A DNA stretch of 64,000 nt from Chitinophaga sp. CF118 (GCF_900112615.1 NZ_FOMK01000007.1:1-64000), one strand, 5' to 3'. Numbered from the stretch's first letter, positions 1-9,982 are shown. A program made the numbers and translations. The notes: generated by a model not told the origin, from the sequence alone.

Positions 1-125
1 TAAATTTACGTCTGCTCTTTTTTGTCATTATGTAGGCAATTTAAGATTAAAATTTTTTATCTTAACTGCCGGTCCTTTTTTCGGGGTCCATTATAGGATC
101 CGGAAAGGACGATCCTTCGGACCAG

Positions 126-773
126 ATGTATGCACTGAGTAATCTTAACTTTCAGGACAATTACAGGAGGACGAGAATAGTTTTATTATTATTCAACATA
201 CTTTCTTACGAAGAACTTTTACCTGAGGTTAAATTTCCCTTCTGGAGATACAATCAGGATATTTGGAGCATTGAACATATTCATCCGCAAAATCCAAGGG
301 AATTAAAGTCCGCAGAGGAAATTAAAAGCTGGTTAACTGAGCAGGAAAAGCTGCTCCGGGAAGATAAAAGTTTGAATGATCTGGTTGTCAGCCTGCTTGA
401 AGAAGCAAAGAATTTTGAAGCAGTGGCGGTGCCACAGGAATACAGAAGCCGGTTGCAGGAATTGAGTGAAAGAATTACAGTGGATTTGGGGTTACACGGT
501 ATTGGTAACCTCACCTTGCTGGATATATGCACGAATAGTTCGCTTGGCAACAAGGGATTTTTATCAAAGCGGTCGGCAATCCTGAATAAAGAGATTGAGG
601 AAGGGGTATTTGTCCCATTAGTTACCCGAAATGTGTTTGTAAAGTACTATACAAAAGACCTCGAAAGTATACCAATGGAATTCTGGAGCAGAAAGGATGC
701 TGAAGATTATGAAAATGCTATAGCTGTTATGTTAGAATCTTATCTGCCTAAACCTGTATCCCATGAAAAATAG
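126..773 (+). CDS. DUF1524 HNH-like nuclease domain protein, GmrSD type, probably 5'-truncated
   Basis: The 215 residues match the C-terminal part of DUF262/DUF1524 (GmrSD-type) proteins. A leading segment ends in LLLFNIL, followed by the histidine motif WSIEHIHPQNP (about residues 47-57), and a late block GIGNLTLLD...TNSSLGNKGF carrying the conserved Asn residues of the DUF1524 beta-beta-alpha-metal nuclease. Family members usually carry an N-terminal DUF262 NTPase-like domain of 300-400 residues; here the frame is open only back to a stop at 63-65 and the upstream bases encode no DUF262. The gene is therefore either a 5'-deleted remnant or a split subunit. It overlaps the next gene, which is a DUF262 protein, by 11 bases, so the two are probably translated together. 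The GmrSD role in cleaving modified phage DNA is family knowledge; activity of this copy is unproven. Confidence 0.62.
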   Translation: MYALSNLNFQDNYRRTRIVLLLFNILSYEELLPEVKFPFWRYNQDIWSIEHIHPQNPRELKSAEEIKSWLTEQEKLLREDKSLNDLVVSLLEEAKNFEAVAVPQEYRSRLQELSERITVDLGLHGIGNLTLLDICTNSSLGNKGFLSKRSAILNKEIEEGVFVPLVTRNVFVKYYTKDLESIPMEFWSRKDAEDYENAIAVMLESYLPKPVSHEK

Positions 774-3201
774 TTTTAAATACACGTTTATCCGTCTGAT
801 TACGGAATATCGGGTAGAAATTCCTGTTATACAGAGAGACTATGCTCAGGGACGAATAGAAGTCAAAACAGACCAAATCAGGAAGGGTTTTGTGGATGCC
901 CTTCTTGGTGCGTTGAAAAATAACAGCCCCCTGCACCTTGATTTTATCTATGGGAAAATAAAGGGTGATTTAAACAGCGAATTGCTCTGGCGAAACCAAA
1001 AATCAATTGGGGAGCTTTTAAAGGCAGTTAAGACTTACGCGGATAATCTCGATGTTAAGATTAATTATGATCTTCCTCCAGAAGAAGATTCTCAGAAAGC
1101 ACTAAAACAGTATTTTATTCCCCTAGACGGACAACAGCGTCTGACCACGCTTTTTCTCGTTCACTGGTATCTTTGCTATCGTAATGGACAGCCGGAGAAA
1201 AGATTATACAATTTTTCCTATAAAACCAGGAAAAGTTCCAGGGATTTCTGTAAGGCACTGGTTGAACATGTTAATCAATTGAAGGGGGATGCCAGCTCCA
1301 TTAGTGAGTTATTAAAAGATCAGAAATTTTTATTTGACGAATGGTTACGGGATCCGACTGTCTCGGGGATGATGGTTATGCTGGATGAAATCCAGAACTC
1401 TTTAAAGGATGCAAGTGAGGATGACATAAAGGTTTATTATGACCGGCTCTATAGCCCCGTAGAAGAAATGATAACGTTTGATTTTTTGGATTTGGATAAG
1501 ATAGAAGAAGAAGACGAACTATATGTGAAAATGAATTCCAGGGGAAAGCAGCTGACTGACTTTGAAAATTTTAAATCCTGGTTGATTGCTTATGTTGAAG
1601 ACAAAGGTTTGGAATTGATGTCTGAATGGGATGTCCGGATTGATAAGGAATGGATGGATATCTTCTGGAGGCATCGCGATAGTGTGGATGATGTTGACAG
1701 CGCCTACCTCAATCTGTTCAGAAGGTTTGGACAATATTATTATGTAAGCCAGGCCCAGCTGCAAGGACAGGCTGATTTAAGTAAGGAAATCCGGGATATA
1801 CTTGAACAACTGGATATTGAGCGAAATGGTGCAGATAATTTCCTGCCGATGACTTTTTATGAAAAGCATACTATTTTCAATGAAGGCTCATTGTCAGACT
1901 TGTTTGTTTTTTTAAGCTTTCTGGAAAAGGGAGGGAGTATTCGGCTGGATGAGCTGATCAAGGCTTATTCAGGTAAACCTTTTTTCGAGTATTCATTTTC
2001 AAAATCGCTCTTTACCGGAACAGTAGGGCTTAACTTGTTTCATAAGACGTTCTTATACGCAATCATCCGATTTGTTGTTAAACTTAATAAACCTGTGAAC
2101 TTGTATGACACAGAGGATGAAGCTCTTTTTTCTCAGTGGGTACGTATCAGCCAGAATCTGATTTACAATTCACGCATTGATGATTTTCCGGAATATGTCT
2201 CGGCTATTACATCGATCTACTTATTGTCTGATCATTGTCTGAACATTATCAATTATTTAACTGGTAATCCCAGAATACTTTATTTCCCTGCTATTCAAAG
2301 AACTGAGGAAATATTGAAAGCATCCCTGATTAAAGAGGATCCTAACTGGACACAGGATCTGTTGCAATACGAAAGACATGCTTATTTCTATGGCCAGATA
2401 GGTTTTTTGCTGGCATTGGCAGACAACCAATCTGTACATGACAGAGTACTTTTCAACCACTATGCAGAAAACGCAGCGATATATTTTAGTAAAGAGTATC
2501 TCGACAATTCTGATCATCTGCTGGAGAGGGCCTTGCTTTGCAAGGGAGACTACTTAATTGATAAGGATAGCTACCGGTGGAGCTTTTGTCGGTCCAAACA
2601 GGGAAATGCAAGGGAAAGGGATGAAAATTGGCGACGTGTTTTTAATGATGACTCGGCTGGCGGTGGTCAATCTTTACTTCGTCTGATTTTGGATGATCCT
2701 CGGAGCCTTCAGGAAATTATTGATCAGGAGGCGGGTCGACTTGAAGACTGGAGGAAATACTTCGTATCGTATCCTAAATGTATTGATGTGTGTGATCAAA
2801 GAATGATCCGTATGGACGAGCGTGAAGATGGGAAATATTGGATACGCTTGTTGGGCCAATCGCAATTGAATCATTATCACAATGAGCTATACACTTACTT
2901 ACTGTATTTGCGACTAAGGCCCTTTGTACATGAAGGGGGAGTGTTTGCCCTGAAGTATCATCCGGTAAAGCGGTCGGAGGATTCTTCCTATCTGGAAATA
3001 ATAATGGAGGATAAACGGATAGAAGTAGTTTTTAATGGTCCTGAATTTCTATTTGAAATTTATTTGTATGGCAATAAAATGGAAATGGAAGCTCAACTGC
3101 TTACCATGGACTATCAAGTGAGGGACGAAAATCTTATTAAAGCAGTAGATATCGATGTGCTTTATAAAGATCTGCATGGTATTCTGATGCCTTTATCTTG
3201 A
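763..3201 (+). CDS. DUF262 domain protein (GmrS-like restriction subunit)
   Basis: This 812-residue protein has the DUF262 hallmarks in order: IPVIQRDYAQGR (residues 20-31), LDGQQRLTTL (121-130) and VKMNSRGKQLTDFENFK (about 254-270). The family has a ParB/sulfiredoxin-like fold, and in GmrSD and relatives the DGQQR motif is tied to nucleotide hydrolysis that drives a DUF1524 nuclease. The remaining roughly 500 residues have no motif I recognise and no DUF1524 block, so nuclease function would have to come from the upstream overlapping gene. The start is an ATG inside the last 11 bases of that gene, pointing to translational coupling. Placement beside an Avs-like module supports a phage-defence role. 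The target specificity cannot be read from the sequence. Confidence 0.8.
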   Translation: MKNSFKYTFIRLITEYRVEIPVIQRDYAQGRIEVKTDQIRKGFVDALLGALKNNSPLHLDFIYGKIKGDLNSELLWRNQKSIGELLKAVKTYADNLDVKINYDLPPEEDSQKALKQYFIPLDGQQRLTTLFLVHWYLCYRNGQPEKRLYNFSYKTRKSSRDFCKALVEHVNQLKGDASSISELLKDQKFLFDEWLRDPTVSGMMVMLDEIQNSLKDASEDDIKVYYDRLYSPVEEMITFDFLDLDKIEEEDELYVKMNSRGKQLTDFENFKSWLIAYVEDKGLELMSEWDVRIDKEWMDIFWRHRDSVDDVDSAYLNLFRRFGQYYYVSQAQLQGQADLSKEIRDILEQLDIERNGADNFLPMTFYEKHTIFNEGSLSDLFVFLSFLEKGGSIRLDELIKAYSGKPFFEYSFSKSLFTGTVGLNLFHKTFLYAIIRFVVKLNKPVNLYDTEDEALFSQWVRISQNLIYNSRIDDFPEYVSAITSIYLLSDHCLNIINYLTGNPRILYFPAIQRTEEILKASLIKEDPNWTQDLLQYERHAYFYGQIGFLLALADNQSVHDRVLFNHYAENAAIYFSKEYLDNSDHLLERALLCKGDYLIDKDSYRWSFCRSKQGNARERDENWRRVFNDDSAGGGQSLLRLILDDPRSLQEIIDQEAGRLEDWRKYFVSYPKCIDVCDQRMIRMDEREDGKYWIRLLGQSQLNHYHNELYTYLLYLRLRPFVHEGGVFALKYHPVKRSEDSSYLEIIMEDKRIEVVFNGPEFLFEIYLYGNKMEMEAQLLTMDYQVRDENLIKAVDIDVLYKDLHGILMPLS

Positions 3202-3246
3202 TTTTTCATTATGGAAATATCAAATCGGCAATCAAGATTTTTTTTA
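3195..3246 (+). terminator. Rho-independent terminator after the DUF262 gene
   Basis: A 9-base inverted repeat (ATCTTGATT at 3195-3203, AATCAAGAT at 3230-3238) overlaps the stop codon of the DUF262 gene and runs into a tract of eight or more T residues. The loop is long (about 26 bases), so strength is uncertain. Confidence 0.5.
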
Positions 3247-3327
3247 CGAAAATACTAGTGTTAGATCATGCTTCTTATGTCGCATGGATAGACGAAAAAA
3301 GTTTCTAGGATTAGCTAGTTAAATTTT

Positions 3328-3369
3328 CCATTCGGGCTGTCCCACGTACCTTAGGGATAGCCCGAATGG
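3328..3369. terminator. Strong hairpin between convergent defence operons
   Basis: A near-perfect inverted repeat, CCATTCGGGCT(g)TCCC paired with GGGA(t)AGCCCGAATGG, lies between the convergent DUF262 and STAND genes. An AAATTTT tract on its left gives a U-rich tail for minus-strand transcripts. It can plausibly stop transcription from both sides. Confidence 0.7.
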
Positions 3370-3414
3370 CTAAAAATGGTCCTGTTACTTATTTATGAAG
3401 CCTTCTGGCAATGG

Positions 3415-6400
3415 CTATTGTATCAGTTTATATTGTATGAGTTCTTCCTTCAGCATATAAGCTTTAGCGGAGCCCCGCAAAATCAGCAGATCCAGCAATA
3501 AAATAAAATCATTAAGGTATGCTTTATTAGATTTGATCTGAGTTCCATAGCTGTAAAAAGATTTTAAAATAAAATTATCAAACAGCTTCATATCTACAGT
3601 AACAAGTGTTTCATAATTGATTATGGTCGTGAGCCAGCTGATAGAATCCGGCATAAAATTACGGAAACCAACACCAGAAAGCAGCTTCATACTCAGATCT
3701 ACTGAATTGTGGCCATAGTTAGTCAGGAAATATTTATAATATAAGCTTTTACCATCCAATACGCGCCAATGCTCTGAATTTGTCTTCCATTTTATATCCA
3801 GCAGGAAGTAAGGTAACAAGTAAGGGTGCGGATGTTTCAAGACGAACAATCTTAGCTGTTCCCATAATGCCCAAAAGTTCTCCACAGATGAACCACCGTC
3901 CACCGCGTAAATTAGCTCCTTGATCTGTTCATCTAAGAATTTGTCTAATTCGTCTGTATCCGGATCATCTTTCTTGGGCAACGTAGCCTCCAACAACTCA
4001 TTAAAAAGCTTCGCTGCAAGTTCCTGTGGTTGCGATAGCAGGAAGCGTGCGTAAAAAGACTTAAACTCAGTTCTGGATTCAAAATAATCATATCTCCTGC
4101 GCGGCTTTCTGTCATTCAGATATTCGACATGACAGCTGAATAAACGCTGTATAAACTCATGCTGCTGCGGTAAAGTAGTATCCGCAGGGATGATGCGCAA
4201 GGCATCGTTTAACCTATGATAAGTAGAATTTCTGAGCGAAGGCTGAATTGCTTTGGGAGTATCGATTTCGCTCTTGACCACCTTACTGACCAAACCATTA
4301 AGCCATTCCATTTCCTGAGCTTCTTCATCTTCATCCGGTCCACCAAAATATCCAGCCTCTGCTTTCTGGACACTCTTATCGGCAAGCATTTCTTCCCTAT
4401 TGATATATTCCAAAAGCCCACACCAGCAATCTGTTAAAAAATCAGGATTACTTTCCCTAAGCTCGCTAATCAGGCCATCAATCAGTTGATGCTTTGCCCT
4501 TCCATCCATTGGAGAAACCAGTAAACGGAAGATTAATGATTTCCCCTTTTCTGTAATGGCTTCCGCTGGCTTCAGCTTTAAAATAAAGGATAGACCAAAC
4601 ATCGCCTCATTAGTGTCCGTTTCAAAAGAACCAAACCTATCACTTTTGGGCTTAAGCTGTTTTTGGGCGTACCTGAACAGCTCCTGCTGGCACCATTCCA
4701 ATTCTGCAGGCGCCAACTGATCGAAAAAGTCCCTTAATCCTATTGCTGCCAATGCTCCTGGAGAAAGCATTATTCGGGATGCGGCACCTGCCCCTTGAAG
4801 GCTATCATAGCCCGTCTTCCAAATGCTATACGTTTTATTCGACACATGCTCTCCCCGAAAAACTTTATAGGACCAAACCGTATTGGCAATGGGCAAATCT
4901 CCAAACAGGCTACCACCACTCATCATCTCTTTAACCTCCTGGTCGTATCCGGGAACCAGCTGAACCATATTTTCATAGCCAGGCTCCTCTACCCTTTGGA
5001 TTGCATATTTACGGGCATCCATATCGTAAAGAAACTTCCACCAAGGCATATCCTTGCTATTAGCAGCATCCCACATAGCATCCAGCAGTTTATCCAGCTG
5101 TGGTCTATGTGTTTGATAGCGAAACATATAGTCTGTCACAAAACCTACCAGCCCTTGATAATATGCCTTACGATGAGGCCTTTTGTCCTCAGCTCTTCTT
5201 TCCTGGGCAAATTCTGGAACATCATGGTAATCATGCAGGTTTACCAGTTCATTGCTGTACCTACCTCCGTCCCATAGGTAAAAATCCTTAACACCCAGCA
5301 GCATAACAGAATTTTCATCTACCAGTTCAGGATGTGCCTGCATTATACTGGCCACCACACCCAGCACCGCCACGTTGTTACTTTCCCGGATCATCCTGTT
5401 CAACAGTCGTGAGGCCTTGGTAGCTTTGCCCTCTTCAGCATTCGGCAAATCCAGCAAGGCTTTTTCAAGTGCCATCAGGAGGGAGCTGATCAACCTGCTC
5501 CTGGCATTGAAGCCCCGGTACATGCTCCAGTATTCCATGCAGCCGTAATAATTACCAACTGATCCATCTGGAAAAGTTATCGTCACCACTTTTATTTCGG
5601 CACCGGAAATACCAGAACGAATTTTGCTATTTTTCTCAAGGCAAGCGTTTAAAAATGGCAACAAGAAATCCAATGCTTTATCAGGATGGTATAAAAACAT
5701 CCAATACAAAAAGCTTTGGTTCCCGCTGGGAAAGTCAAAATCACTGTCCATATTGTCTTCGATGCCAAAATCATCGATATCTGGTTCCTCGTGGATCCTT
5801 ATAGACCCGATCATACTTGGTTCTTCTGTTATCTCTTCTTTGGTCCAGTCCTGCTCTGCTATGCGTATAACATTATCCGGGAAATACTTGCACAACTGAT
5901 CGGATAGCTTTCCTCTTACCGCATAATCACATATGCTTTGAAGGAATCCCCGCGATTTCCACCTGGGGCACTTTTTGTCTATATCTGTTGCCGCCCCCAG
6001 GAGCTGTTTAACCGGTTCCTGTGCCGCACCTGTAAGTTTAAACAGTATCTCAACATTCCTCTTCAGCAAGACATCTTCCCACCTGTTATGACTGTCCACA
6101 ACAAGCTTGTCCTGATACCGGTAAAGATAATCCTCCAGCAAAAATGCTGCATCTGCCGACGCCGGAGGAAGCACAACTGGATTAAAATCAGGCAGCCTTT
6201 TACTCCAAGCCTCTACGACATCTAAATAGGTAAATTCAAATCCCTTAAAGGTGAGAATAGCACTTAGGTTCTTCCGGACAAAGGTTATCATGTAGTCCCA
6301 GCCACTGCCAACAGGTGCAAGACGATTGAAGTCCTTCCCTTTATGGTCAAAAGTTTTACATCCTGTCTGAAGCAAGCCCATTATCTTGCGTAGGTTCCGC

Positions 6401-8310
6401 CCATTATCTTCAAGCAACCATCCTTGCAAAGTATCAAGAAGTATGGCGGCATGCGCAGAACGCAAAGTGGCGACGAGCAGGACATCTTTCCATTTTTGGT
6501 CTACCTTGTCATCCATGAGGATTCCCTGAACAAATGCTGCCGACCGTTGCGGCTCATCGCGATAAAATTCATCGAGCCACAACCTGAATGCTCTGACCAT
6601 GGCCGGGCTTTCATCCAACGTACTGATAAAGTCCATTGCATGCTCCGCATTCCTCCACTTTTCTTTGATATGACGAGTAAGGGCCCAGTCCTCCAGGATA
6701 TCATGCGAAGGACTATAACGGTTACCAGTTTCAGACTGCTCTTCCTGAAGCATATTGTCTCTGACAAGGGCCTCTACCACATCGGAAGCTTCCTCCGTAG
6801 TTGTAAACAGCGACATTTCCCCTGCCCGCTTCAGACAAATCCTGGAAAACACCTGGCCCCGCGCTCTATTCCCGGCTTCTACAATATGCTCCCACATTAA
6901 CTTCTTAAAACCGCCTTCATCAACTCCTGGATTCTTAAGAAGCTCAGGAAGAATCCTTACTGCCTTATCCAGGTAATACGGTGTCCGCAGAAGTTCATCG
7001 AGCTTCGGATTGTCTAACAGTGGCCCCATTTCAGGAATCAGCTCCCGGATCTTATCTATTTCGGCATCATTAAACGCATCCAGCGCATAGTAAATATCTC
7101 CTTCGGGCAGCTCAAAGCGAAAGTTGATTTTAAATTTTTGTAGCGTATAGTCCCGGATCGTTAACAACAGGGAAAGGTTGCTGTTTTTTCTAAGGTAGCC
7201 TAGCAGCTCCCGGAATGCATCTCCATATCCCGATTCAATTAATTTCTCGAAACTTTCAATCCAGAACACCACCCGGCTGCCAGACAAGGGGCTGCTCAGC
7301 AGCCGTTCTATATCGGCATGGTAGCCTGCCTTAACCAAGGCTTCAGCCAGGGAGTTGCAATACAGCTGCTCCGGGGTAAAGGTGATCACCGTTATACCTC
7401 CTTTTCCCTTCAGTGAGGAAACCGTAGATTTCGCCAGGGCCGATTTTCCTACACCCGGTTTGCCATGTACAACAGCCATACCGCTGCTGAACAAGCTACT
7501 TTCCAATTTACTGATGTCACGCGGAACATGCACCAGTCCTACTTTATCATTCGTGCGCCTATTGATTTCCTCACGGTTAAGGTCCATTTTGCGAAAAGCA
7601 TCCAACACGCTGGCGTCCGTTTCAGGTTTCACCACATCAATTAAACGGTACTTTGCTCGGTCGATCAGTGCATTGTAAGCCAAAACCTTAGTGGCGGTGA
7701 AAATATTCCCATTTTCATATAAATGCATTATCCCGGTCAGGTAGGTGTTCCCATTTACCTTGGCGAAAACCCCACCACCGGATAGGCCTTTAACATTGGT
7801 AAGGGCTCTATCATAATAGGTATCCAGACTAGCATCCGTCCAAAGCAAAAACAGGTTTTTATTGTCCTTCTGATCTTCCCTGTATGTCAGCTCAAAAGAA
7901 CGGTCAGCCTCCTGATCATTGAAACTGGCAAACCCTCTGACCTGGTAGTCCGTAATGGAAGGGGCCGTATCAATGACCTGGCAAGGGAACTCAGTTTCTG
8001 TAAGCGTCACTATCCTTTCCTTAGGAAGGATGATCAGTGCCAGGTCTTCCGTATCACCTGAAAAAACGATCACATCTGTGTCCGTAAGCCGACAACTGTG
8101 GTAAGTGCCTGCTTTTGGGTTAAAGATCTTGTCCAGCAGGATGTCGCTGTAGGTAAATGGTTGATCGAAATGCTCTCCCATCAGGCAGTGCTTTGCCGTT
8201 AGCACGTACACATATTCCAATTCTGAGCCCGGAAAGAACAGCAACGCTGTTCCTTTTCCCTTATTACATTCAATCCTGAGTGTTGCAATCTGGGGTATAT
8301 GTTCATTCAT
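3415..8310 (-). CDS. Trypsin-like protease / STAND NTPase fusion, Avs1-like antiviral protein
   Basis: This is a 1631-residue multidomain protein. The N-terminus (residues 1-225) is a trypsin-like protease: His41 in TAKHC, Asp89 in EDLALI and Ser177 in KGLSGGG form the expected triad. A P-loop NTPase follows, with Walker A GKPGVGKS (283-290) and a Walker B-like strand RVVFWIES (about 348). The remaining 1100 residues are probably helical repeats forming a sensor, as in STAND proteins. Bacterial STAND ATPases of the Avs group recognise phage proteins and then activate the N-terminal effector. The upstream MBL-fold gene overlaps the start by 8 bases, and a metallo-beta-lactamase gene plus a protease-STAND gene is the composition described for AVAST type I. 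The phage trigger and the protease target are unknown. No frameshift is visible. Confidence 0.82.
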   Translation of the reverse strand: MNEHIPQIATLRIECNKGKGTALLFFPGSELEYVYVLTAKHCLMGEHFDQPFTYSDILLDKIFNPKAGTYHSCRLTDTDVIVFSGDTEDLALIILPKERIVTLTETEFPCQVIDTAPSITDYQVRGFASFNDQEADRSFELTYREDQKDNKNLFLLWTDASLDTYYDRALTNVKGLSGGGVFAKVNGNTYLTGIMHLYENGNIFTATKVLAYNALIDRAKYRLIDVVKPETDASVLDAFRKMDLNREEINRRTNDKVGLVHVPRDISKLESSLFSSGMAVVHGKPGVGKSALAKSTVSSLKGKGGITVITFTPEQLYCNSLAEALVKAGYHADIERLLSSPLSGSRVVFWIESFEKLIESGYGDAFRELLGYLRKNSNLSLLLTIRDYTLQKFKINFRFELPEGDIYYALDAFNDAEIDKIRELIPEMGPLLDNPKLDELLRTPYYLDKAVRILPELLKNPGVDEGGFKKLMWEHIVEAGNRARGQVFSRICLKRAGEMSLFTTTEEASDVVEALVRDNMLQEEQSETGNRYSPSHDILEDWALTRHIKEKWRNAEHAMDFISTLDESPAMVRAFRLWLDEFYRDEPQRSAAFVQGILMDDKVDQKWKDVLLVATLRSAHAAILLDTLQGWLLEDNGRNLRKIMGLLQTGCKTFDHKGKDFNRLAPVGSGWDYMITFVRKNLSAILTFKGFEFTYLDVVEAWSKRLPDFNPVVLPPASADAAFLLEDYLYRYQDKLVVDSHNRWEDVLLKRNVEILFKLTGAAQEPVKQLLGAATDIDKKCPRWKSRGFLQSICDYAVRGKLSDQLCKYFPDNVIRIAEQDWTKEEITEEPSMIGSIRIHEEPDIDDFGIEDNMDSDFDFPSGNQSFLYWMFLYHPDKALDFLLPFLNACLEKNSKIRSGISGAEIKVVTITFPDGSVGNYYGCMEYWSMYRGFNARSRLISSLLMALEKALLDLPNAEEGKATKASRLLNRMIRESNNVAVLGVVASIMQAHPELVDENSVMLLGVKDFYLWDGGRYSNELVNLHDYHDVPEFAQERRAEDKRPHRKAYYQGLVGFVTDYMFRYQTHRPQLDKLLDAMWDAANSKDMPWWKFLYDMDARKYAIQRVEEPGYENMVQLVPGYDQEVKEMMSGGSLFGDLPIANTVWSYKVFRGEHVSNKTYSIWKTGYDSLQGAGAASRIMLSPGALAAIGLRDFFDQLAPAELEWCQQELFRYAQKQLKPKSDRFGSFETDTNEAMFGLSFILKLKPAEAITEKGKSLIFRLLVSPMDGRAKHQLIDGLISELRESNPDFLTDCWCGLLEYINREEMLADKSVQKAEAGYFGGPDEDEEAQEMEWLNGLVSKVVKSEIDTPKAIQPSLRNSTYHRLNDALRIIPADTTLPQQHEFIQRLFSCHVEYLNDRKPRRRYDYFESRTEFKSFYARFLLSQPQELAAKLFNELLEATLPKKDDPDTDELDKFLDEQIKELIYAVDGGSSVENFWALWEQLRLFVLKHPHPYLLPYFLLDIKWKTNSEHWRVLDGKSLYYKYFLTNYGHNSVDLSMKLLSGVGFRNFMPDSISWLTTIINYETLVTVDMKLFDNFILKSFYSYGTQIKSNKAYLNDFILLLDLLILRGSAKAYMLKEELIQYKLIQ

Positions 8311-9379
8311 CGTTAGTTTCGTTTAGGGGTAAATAGTTTAGGCTTTGATACAGCTGACCTGCTTCAGGAAATATGCAGCAGAAGTCGTACTTGCTGTAGA
8401 CCTCTCCATCTACAGCGAACAAGCCCCGTAGCTCCTTACTGTCTGAGGAAAAGATGAACGAAATTGTTCTTTGGGGCCTTCCTTCCAGAGAAAGTACACG
8501 TACCAGGGTCTCCTTATCCGGATGCCGATTGGTGATTCCATTTCCTGTGACCACATAAGTATCGGTGTTAATTAACCTTAACAGTTCAGCGCTGGTATTG
8601 ACCTTACTACCATGATGTGAAAGCTGCACGAAGGTAGCATCAAGCGGTTTTTCAGCACTAAAACCCAACCTACATAGCGATTCAGCGACCGTGCTGGGAT
8701 GACTGTCTGCCAGGAGCAGCGCCCGGACACCATTAAATTCCAAAAGTAAAGCGATAGAACTCCCATTCCATGGATTGCTATCTTCGGAAAAATCTTTATT
8801 TGCCAGGTCCTCAAACTTTTGTTTATGGTCTGCTTGATCTGCCCTACGACCCGTCTTAGTCCTATGCTCCTCCTCTTTCCAGAGTTCGTCTGCAACACGC
8901 GCTTTTTCAGGTGAAGGTGAAAGTACCTTGATCCTTAAGCCCCAGAAATCTGACGGCTCCAGTTTCGTGGTAATACCTTCTTTGGAAAGAAGGCCATGCT
9001 GCTCTAAATATGTCCTCACCTTGACTCCCTGCACAACGCCTAACTTCCCTGTTCCTTGTGCCACCAGAAGTGGGCTATGGTTAAACCAAAACTTTGCAAC
9101 AGCAGCGGGTTTGTCTTTGATCGCTTTGTCTTCGGTGAAGCCCAATACTGCCCCAATATGATCCAGGTCAATATGACTAATTACCCAGAGGTCCACACGT
9201 TCCTTAGCAGTTATACTCCGTATTAACGGTCCAAACCCATCCCTATAGGTCTTTGCATACCCACCATCTATCAATATATTGTGCCAATTCTTATCGTTGC
9301 CCAAAAACCGAGTCCAGATAGCATCCCCGCCACCTACATCCAGAAAAGTAAAATTCAGTTCATGCGTATCTTTTAACAT
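8303..9379 (-). CDS. MBL-fold metallohydrolase, partner of the trypsin-STAND protein (Avs1-like)
   Basis: The protein has metallo-beta-lactamase fold landmarks: LNFTFLDVGGGDA at the N-terminus, metal motif SHIDLDHIGA, LLADSHP, and a ComEC-like QLSHHGSKVN block. The usual HxHxDH motif reads HIDLDH, with Asp in place of the second His, so the metal site may be atypical. I chose the ATG at 9379 (MLKDTHELNF) because upstream extension depends on a TTG and adds residues outside the domain. The 3' end overlaps the STAND gene by 8 bases, which implies a two-gene operon. In Avs1 systems the MBL protein is required together with the STAND protease in known examples, but its substrate is not established here. 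Confidence 0.8.
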   Translation of the reverse strand: MLKDTHELNFTFLDVGGGDAIWTRFLGNDKNWHNILIDGGYAKTYRDGFGPLIRSITAKERVDLWVISHIDLDHIGAVLGFTEDKAIKDKPAAVAKFWFNHSPLLVAQGTGKLGVVQGVKVRTYLEQHGLLSKEGITTKLEPSDFWGLRIKVLSPSPEKARVADELWKEEEHRTKTGRRADQADHKQKFEDLANKDFSEDSNPWNGSSIALLLEFNGVRALLLADSHPSTVAESLCRLGFSAEKPLDATFVQLSHHGSKVNTSAELLRLINTDTYVVTGNGITNRHPDKETLVRVLSLEGRPQRTISFIFSSDSKELRGLFAVDGEVYSKYDFCCIFPEAGQLYQSLNYLPLNETNDE

Positions 9380-9731
9380 ACCTGAAAATATAATAAGGTT
9401 AAATTGTTTTACTTCCTCCTTTGCTTTGAAATGGACCACCAAATTTAACTATTTCCGTTTCTTTTAGAGGATTCATGGCGAAGGTAAGTATGCACACTGT
9501 TAATAACTTGTTAGTGCATATGTACCGGAAGCTATATCTATATCAACAGATAGCATTGCTGAGCTTGAAGCCTGTTCACATGTCACAAAACCTAGGCAGC
9601 CCATCCGGCCTCCATTCCTTGTATTTCCTATTAGAAGGTTTGTCCAGGCAATCATAAGTACTGTTTTTTTTACAGTAAGTGGAAAAGAAACATCCACATA
9701 CAATATGACAGAAGTAAATAATATAAAGCTG

Positions 9732-9753
9732 TATTATTATTATTATTATTATA
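9732..9753. repeat. ATT trinucleotide tract
   Basis: About seven tandem TAT/ATT units occur in noncoding DNA just upstream of a gene remnant. It is a simple-sequence tract prone to slippage; no gene start depends on it visibly. Confidence 0.8.
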
Positions 9754-9766
9754 GGTTTGAAGGTGA

Positions 9767-9982
9767 TGCAATACCACCCAAAGGATTTCCCAGCAGTGGG
9801 TAGGTAACTATCTGAGTTTTACCTTTGGAGCTAAACAACTATCCTTCGAACTACAATTAAAAAGAGGGTTTATAAACGAAGAACCGGCTATTGCAATATG
9901 GAAAAGAGAAGGGATTGTGGTTGAGATATCGAATACTGGTGATAAGTTAGATAGAATTTTTAAGTTTGCAGAAAAGCACTGA
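9767..9982 (+). pseudogene. 3' remnant of an unidentified gene
   Basis: An open stretch of 71 codons after a stop at 9764-9766 encodes a protein-like tail containing LSFELQLKRGFINEEPAIAI, then WKREGIVVEISNTGDKL, and ends with KFAEKH and TGA. The composition (alternating beta-type hydrophobics, charged turns) looks like real coding sequence, but there is no credible start codon or upstream domain. I do not recognise the family. I read it as the C-terminal remnant of a deleted gene in the accessory zone. Confidence 0.45.

Noticed and set aside
4795..5277. A 160-codon plus-strand frame inside the STAND gene
   Set aside because: Antisense shadow of a strongly supported coding region; no domain features.
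9500..9703. A 67-codon minus-strand frame upstream of the MBL gene
   Set aside because: No family, no start context and no continuity with the Avs operon.
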